The position numbers and the translations under genes were made by a program. Shown here in pieces: positions 60,017 to 64,000 of a stretch of DNA of 64,000 nt (its first letter is position 1; each line of letters opens with the position of its first letter). The notes under the pieces were generated by a model. The model worked only from the letters and a program-made list of their open reading frames with translations. It did no database searches and had not been told where the DNA came from. Origin of the DNA: Roseibacillus sp. (lineage in GTDB: Bacteria; Verrucomicrobiota; Verrucomicrobiia; Verrucomicrobiales; Akkermansiaceae); contig JAKVCR010000041.1 in the NCBI GenBank assembly GCA_022448985.1, positions 29,094 through 93,093 on the forward strand, written 5' to 3'.

Positions 60017-61285
60017 CTAGAGCAGAATGGTCTGTTCTCGGTCGGGGCCGATGCCAACATACCTGACCGGTGCTCCTGCCAACTCGGACAGGCGCTTCAG
60101 GTAATTCTGTGCGTTTCCGGGAAGATCATCCCAGCTCCGGCAACCGGAAGTGTCGGAGTTCCAGCCGGGATGAGATTCGTAGATGGGCTTGGCTCGCTCC
60201 CAGGCATCGCGTTGTGCCGGAGGGAAGGCATGTTCGGCGCCATCGAGATCGTAGGCCCTGCAGATCCTGATCTCCTCCCGTTCATCCAGGCCGTCCAGGT
60301 TAGTAACTGCGAGGTCGGTGACTCCGTTGACCATGCAGGCGAAACGGAGGAGGACGCAATCTAGCCACCCACAACGACGCTTGCGTCCGGTGGTGGCTCC
60401 GAATTCGCGGCCCAGTCCGTGCAGATAATCGGAGAATTCCTGATTTTCGGTGACATGAGCGCCTTCACCAACCCGAGTGGTGTAGGCTTTGCAGACTCCG
60501 ACCACGCGATCGATGGCCACAGGCGGGAGGCCACTGCCGGTGCATGCGCCGCCCGAAGTTGTGTTTGATGAGGTAACAAAGGGATAGGTGCCGAAGTCGA
60601 TGTCGAGGAATGTGCCCTGCGCGCCCTCGAAAACGATATCCCGGTCGGCCTTCCAGGCTTCGTGAAGGGTGGGAATGGTATTGGTGACATGCGGACGGAT
60701 ACGCTCGAGGGCGCTCTCAACCGAACCCAGGACCTTTGTCACTTCATGTGAATCCATGCCGTGCAGGTCGAGGAACTGATTAGCATCTTCCAGGCGTACG
60801 GAGACAAGTTCACGAGCCATCTCAGGATCGAGGAGGTCGGCAAGCCGGAGGCCGTTGCGGGTGGCCTTGTCAGAGTAGGCCGGACCGATCCCCCGGCGAG
60901 TGGTGCCGATCGCGAACTTGCCCCGGGCTTTCTCCTGGGCCGCATCGAGATCGCAATGATAGGGGAGGACCACATGAGCGCGGTCGGAAATGAGGAGGTT
61001 GTCCGGGCTGATGGTTACGCCCTGGGCCTCAAGAGTGCTGATTTCCTCTGCCAAGCCGACCGGATCGAGGACCACTCCATTGCCAATCACGTTTTGTTTG
61101 CCCGGCCAGAGAATGCCCGAGGGCACGAGGTGGAGAATGTACTTGTTCTCGCCGACGATGACGGTGTGGCCTGCATTGTTGCCGCCCTGTCCGCGAACAA
61201 CGAGGTCGGCGCCCTCGGTGAGATAGTCGACAATCTTGCCTTTTCCCTCGTCGCCCCACTGGAGCCCGTTAACGATCGTATTCAT
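60017..61285 (-). CDS. purA: Adenylosuccinate synthetase
   Basis: This 422-residue enzyme joins IMP and aspartate with GTP on the way to AMP. The N-terminal motif VNGLQWGDEGKGKIVDYLTE (GTP loop, catalytic Asp), GHTVIVGENKYILHL, GIGPAYSDKATRNGLRL, and FEGAQGTFLDIDFGTYPFVT are diagnostic. With GuaB-GuaA and CarA in the same window, several nucleotide pathways are represented. It lies 70 bases after carA. Confidence 0.97.
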   Translation of the reverse strand: MNTIVNGLQWGDEGKGKIVDYLTEGADLVVRGQGGNNAGHTVIVGENKYILHLVPSGILWPGKQNVIGNGVVLDPVGLAEEISTLEAQGVTISPDNLLISDRAHVVLPYHCDLDAAQEKARGKFAIGTTRRGIGPAYSDKATRNGLRLADLLDPEMARELVSVRLEDANQFLDLHGMDSHEVTKVLGSVESALERIRPHVTNTIPTLHEAWKADRDIVFEGAQGTFLDIDFGTYPFVTSSNTTSGGACTGSGLPPVAIDRVVGVCKAYTTRVGEGAHVTENQEFSDYLHGLGREFGATTGRKRRCGWLDCVLLRFACMVNGVTDLAVTNLDGLDEREEIRICRAYDLDGAEHAFPPAQRDAWERAKPIYESHPGWNSDTSGCRSWDDLPGNAQNYLKRLSELAGAPVRYVGIGPDREQTILL

Positions 61286-61355
61286 ACAGGAATTGTCGCT
61301 TTGCAGTTTGCGCCGGGGAGTCTCTTGATGCCTGAGTAGTGATAGCTGGGAATGT

Positions 61356-62495
61356 TCACTTGGTCGCGTCGATTAGATCAGCAAACTCCTGGAAGAAGTA
61401 GGAGGCATCATGAGGCCCGGGAGCAGCTTCGGGGTGATACTGCACGGAGAAGACGGGATCAGAGGTAGAGCGAATGCCTTCCACGGTCTCATCGTTAAGG
61501 TTGAGGTGAGTGACCTCCACGTGGGAGGGGAGGGATTCTCCATCGGTGGCGAAGCCATGGTTCTGTGAAGTGATGGAAACCGCTCCGCTGCGGAGATCCT
61601 TGACCGGTTGGTTCCCACCGCGATGGCCGAACTTCAGTTTGAAGGTTTTCCCGCCAAAGGCGTGGGTGAGGATCTGATGGCCGAGGCAGATGCCGAAGAT
61701 CGGCTTTCTGCCAATAAGTTTCTCAATCTCGGCATGAATATAGCCGAGGGCTTCCGGATCACCGGGCCCGTTGGACAGAAAGATTCCGTCGGGATTAAGC
61801 TCCAGAACTTCGCTGGCGGGGGTGCCGGCCCCCACGACCTGGACTTCGAAACCGTGCTGCCGAAGCTGGCGCAGGATATTGAACTTTACCCCGAAGTCAT
61901 AGGCAACGATCCGGCGGAGCGGTTCCGGAAGTTGCTGGTAGTGGCCATCCTGCCCAACGCACGGGTTGGGCACCGTCCATCGGCGGGACTCTTCCTCCCA
62001 GACGAAGGATTTGGAGGTGGTGACTTCCTTGACAAAGTCTGATCCGGACATAGGGGGCGCGCTCTTGGCGGCCTCGATTGCATCGTCCTGCTCCAGTTCG
62101 GTGGTGAGGCAAGCCCGCATGGCCCCTGCCGAGCGCAGGTGCTTGGTGAGGGCACGGGTGTCAACGCCTTCAATGCCGATGATTTCATGGTCCGCAAGGT
62201 AATCCTGGAGAGTCTGTTGAGAGCGAAAGTTGGAGGGTGTGCGGCAGAGTTCACCTACCACGAAGCCTCTTACATGAGGTTGCTGTGACTCGGAGTCCTC
62301 CGGGTTGACTCCGTAATTACCAATAAGGGGATAGGTCATGGCCACGATCTGGCCTCGATAGCTCGGGTCCGTGAGGATCTCCTGATACCCGGTCATGGAG
62401 GTATTGAAGCATGCTTCGCCCGTCGAAGTGCCGGAGTGCCCGAATGCCTCGCCGCGAAAAAGGCGACCGTCTTCCAAAGCCAAAATAGCGTCCAT
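61356..62495 (-). CDS. carA: Carbamoyl-phosphate synthase small subunit
   Basis: ATG 62495 gives [19 protein letters not shown] and 379 residues; 75 upstream codons in frame have no resemblance. The N-terminal CPSase domain shows [20 protein letters not shown]. The amidotransferase domain has the nucleophile in [16 protein letters not shown] and the His/Glu pair in [13 protein letters not shown]. It hydrolyses glutamine to feed ammonia to CarB for pyrimidine and arginine synthesis. carB is not adjacent. Confidence 0.97.
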   Translation of the reverse strand: MDAILALEDGRLFRGEAFGHSGTSTGEACFNTSMTGYQEILTDPSYRGQIVAMTYPLIGNYGVNPEDSESQQPHVRGFVVGELCRTPSNFRSQQTLQDYLADHEIIGIEGVDTRALTKHLRSAGAMRACLTTELEQDDAIEAAKSAPPMSGSDFVKEVTTSKSFVWEEESRRWTVPNPCVGQDGHYQQLPEPLRRIVAYDFGVKFNILRQLRQHGFEVQVVGAGTPASEVLELNPDGIFLSNGPGDPEALGYIHAEIEKLIGRKPIFGICLGHQILTHAFGGKTFKLKFGHRGGNQPVKDLRSGAVSITSQNHGFATDGESLPSHVEVTHLNLNDETVEGIRSTSDPVFSVQYHPEAAPGPHDASYFFQEFADLIDATK

Positions 62496-62685
62496 TCGGC
62501 GGTTCGGATCGTCGGGTAATGGCAGCCAATAGCAAGGATTAATTGGCCTGGAAAAGGAAGAGGATTCCTGTTGTCCGAATTGCGCTTTGGGCGTGAGAAT
62601 AACTTTTCCGGAATGTGAATAAGAGGATTCGGTTCGTCGACCAGGACGTCTTGTCCGTGTATGTGAGAGTGTCCAGAATCGGGAT

Positions 62686-63933
62686 TCAAGGAGCCTTTGG
62701 CTGCAGGTGGAAGTCCGCAAATTCCAGGAAACGTTCCCAGTCGAACTTTTCGATTGAATGCCCCCCCTCCCGGAGGTGGTAGCCGACCTGGCTTTCGATG
62801 AGGGCCTTGCCGACGGGCGGGGAGTCTTCTTCTGTCAGGAGCGTTTGCATGCCCAGGAGGCGGTAGACTTCTCCCGCATGGTAGGCGGAGAGGTATTCGC
62901 CCCGAGGGTCAGCCCAGGTGTCCTTTACACTGCTGTGCACGTAGACGGGACGGGGGGCGATGCAGGCCAGGAGCATGTGCTGATCGACGGGAAGATCGTC
63001 TTCCTGCTCCACAAACTTCCACGCGTTGCGACAGAGCCAGTAGGGAAAGCGAGTGACCATTTTCTTGAGGGTTTCGCCCGATTTTCGGCGCCACAAGGCC
63101 GCCCCGGCGCAACCCGACTGGGCGGATATCGCAAGGGCGAAACGCTGATCCTGAGCTGCGGTCCAGAGGGCGGCCTTGCCCATCTTGGAGTGGCCCATCA
63201 CGGCCACTCGGGTGTGGTCGATGTCGTGATCGGTTTCGAGGTAGTCCATTGCGCGCATGGCTCCCCATGCGCAGGTGGAAATCACGCCCCACTCATACGC
63301 CTTGGGGAAGCTCTGGCCCCTAGGGTAGAAGAGCTTGTGAACGCTGTGGAGGAACTCAATCTCGTTGTGGCGGATGAGATCCTCGTGATAAACCGCACAA
63401 AAGCCGTAGCCACGATCGAAGAACTCGCCCAGAGGCCATCCGTTCTTCAATTTACCAGGACGGAGGAGGGCGGCATCGAAATCGTCTTTCCGGGTGTTGT
63501 GGAAGCTGTGCTTGAGAAAGCATGGCACAGGCTTGGTTGCCTTATTGGGGACGAAGACAAGGACATGCATTGCCATCCGTCCGTTTTTGTTACTGAGATG
63601 GATCTTGATGTCTTTCCGGGTGGCGCGGCCCTTCATGAAATCGGGGTTGGTTCCGGTTACCTCGAATTCGATCCGGAGGGGGGATGATGGTTCGGGAACT
63701 CTCCCGTAGATGAGATGACTGAAGAGGGAGAGGATTTCGGGGCGGCGGAGGGTGTGCCACTCCTCGGGAGTAGTGATTTTCCTGCCCTGCGAGGTCACTA
63801 GAAGTGGAGGGAGGGAGTAGTGAGGGGTCTTCTGCTCATCGTAGTTGATGTCGTTGTCGAATTCCTTCGCTTCCCGGGCAAGGGATGCCTGCAAGAGAAG
63901 GAGCGAAGGCAGGATGGCGAGAGCGGGTTTCAT
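62686..63933 (-). CDS. Exported CE15-like (glucuronoyl esterase family) hydrolase
   Basis: ATG 63933 gives a signal peptide ([19 protein letters not shown]) and 415 residues. The alpha/beta-hydrolase nucleophile elbow reads [14 protein letters not shown], the CE15-type variant of GCSRxGK. It is followed by [20 protein letters not shown], an acidic residue region, and the catalytic His in [18 protein letters not shown]15 enzymes cleave ester bonds between lignin and glucuronoxylan; marine relatives act on other uronic acid esters. It fits an organism degrading plant or algal polysaccharides. It is the first gene of the leftward run inside the window. Confidence 0.82.
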   Translation of the reverse strand: MKPALAILPSLLLLQASLAREAKEFDNDINYDEQKTPHYSLPPLLVTSQGRKITTPEEWHTLRRPEILSLFSHLIYGRVPEPSSPLRIEFEVTGTNPDFMKGRATRKDIKIHLSNKNGRMAMHVLVFVPNKATKPVPCFLKHSFHNTRKDDFDAALLRPGKLKNGWPLGEFFDRGYGFCAVYHEDLIRHNEIEFLHSVHKLFYPRGQSFPKAYEWGVISTCAWGAMRAMDYLETDHDIDHTRVAVMGHSKMGKAALWTAAQDQRFALAISAQSGCAGAALWRRKSGETLKKMVTRFPYWLCRNAWKFVEQEDDLPVDQHMLLACIAPRPVYVHSSVKDTWADPRGEYLSAYHAGEVYRLLGMQTLLTEEDSPPVGKALIESQVGYHLREGGHSIEKFDWERFLEFADFHLQPKAP

Positions 63934-64000
63934 TATTCGAGAGGATGCAAAACCGGAGGGGAATGCAATGACGCTTTGCAATAGCCGATTCGGTTGAAAT

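Noticed and set aside
62758..63687. 309-codon plus-strand frame over the esterase gene
   Set aside because: It is a shadow; the minus strand has the signal peptide and catalytic motifs.
1..64000. tRNA genes, CRISPR arrays, insertion sequences, sigma-54 promoters
   Set aside because: No cloverleaf-like T-loop sequence with matching stems, no regularly spaced repeats, no transposase, and no TGGCAC-type -24 followed by TTGC at the right spacing in front of a gene were found by eye.

Overview
The window (about 57-58% G+C by eye, densely coded on both strands) looks like a piece of chromosome from a member of the phylum Verrucomicrobiota. The main reasons are the neighbouring giant Planctomycete-type cytochrome/DUF1549/DUF1553 protein and DUF1501 protein, a ThuA-domain protein, the fused Bat aerotolerance genes, RpoN with an NtrC-type regulator, and a CE15-like esterase. 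This is inferred from gene content; no rRNA gene is present to confirm it. I see no tRNA, rRNA, insertion sequence, prophage or CRISPR array. Many starts lack a clear Shine-Dalgarno sequence, and at least two promoter candidates would give very short leaders.

Layout. 1-4605 (minus): a truncated ThuA-domain protein, then an unusual four-gene unit made of an unrecognised membrane protein, a LolD-like ATPase, an FtsX-like permease and a ZnuA-like lipoprotein. 4938-11581 (plus): a 1708-residue multidomain cytochrome/WD40/PSD1 protein and its DUF1501 partner. 11660-14283 (minus): Mrp and RpoN. 14500-18208 (plus): HAD phosphatase, GuaB, GuaA. 18347-20011 (minus): a DUF432-like protein and MscS. 20234-26093 (plus): aldo/keto reductase, two TPM-like proteins, a thiopurine-type methyltransferase, an HtrA-like protease and a rearranged, apparently dead paralogue. 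26159-28239: a small AP2-like protein (minus), then rpoA-rplQ (plus) with a strong terminator. 28442-30618 (minus): a caspase-like secreted protein, BioB and an L,D-transpeptidase. 30785-34212: GNAT (plus), then DNA methyltransferase, Hsp33 and PatB (minus). 34331-40911 (plus): TetR regulator and a tripartite RND efflux operon. 41057-50743 (minus): RRM protein, MoxR, DUF58, DUF4381-like, BatA, BatB-C fusion, BatD-E fusion, LysM protein. 51026-53345 (plus): a possible 45-residue ORF, NAD kinase, aminopeptidase P. 53391-63933 (minus): a long co-directional run of CE15-like esterase, CarA, PurA, UppS, NtrC-type regulator, Upp, TPR protein and class V aminotransferase.

How the genes work together. 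Nucleotide metabolism is heavily represented (GuaB, GuaA, PurA, CarA, Upp). RpoN and the sigma-54 activator provide a regulatory pair within 45 kb. The MoxR-DUF58-Bat block is a complete envelope-stress type module with two gene fusions. The TetR-RND block is a self-contained efflux operon with a palindrome just before the regulator start.

The most unusual elements are the metal-binding-type lipoprotein that lacks two of the three expected histidines and is coupled to an FtsX-type rather than a ZnuBC-type transporter, and the protease paralogue in which a PDZ domain sits between the two halves of a catalytically degenerate trypsin-like fold.
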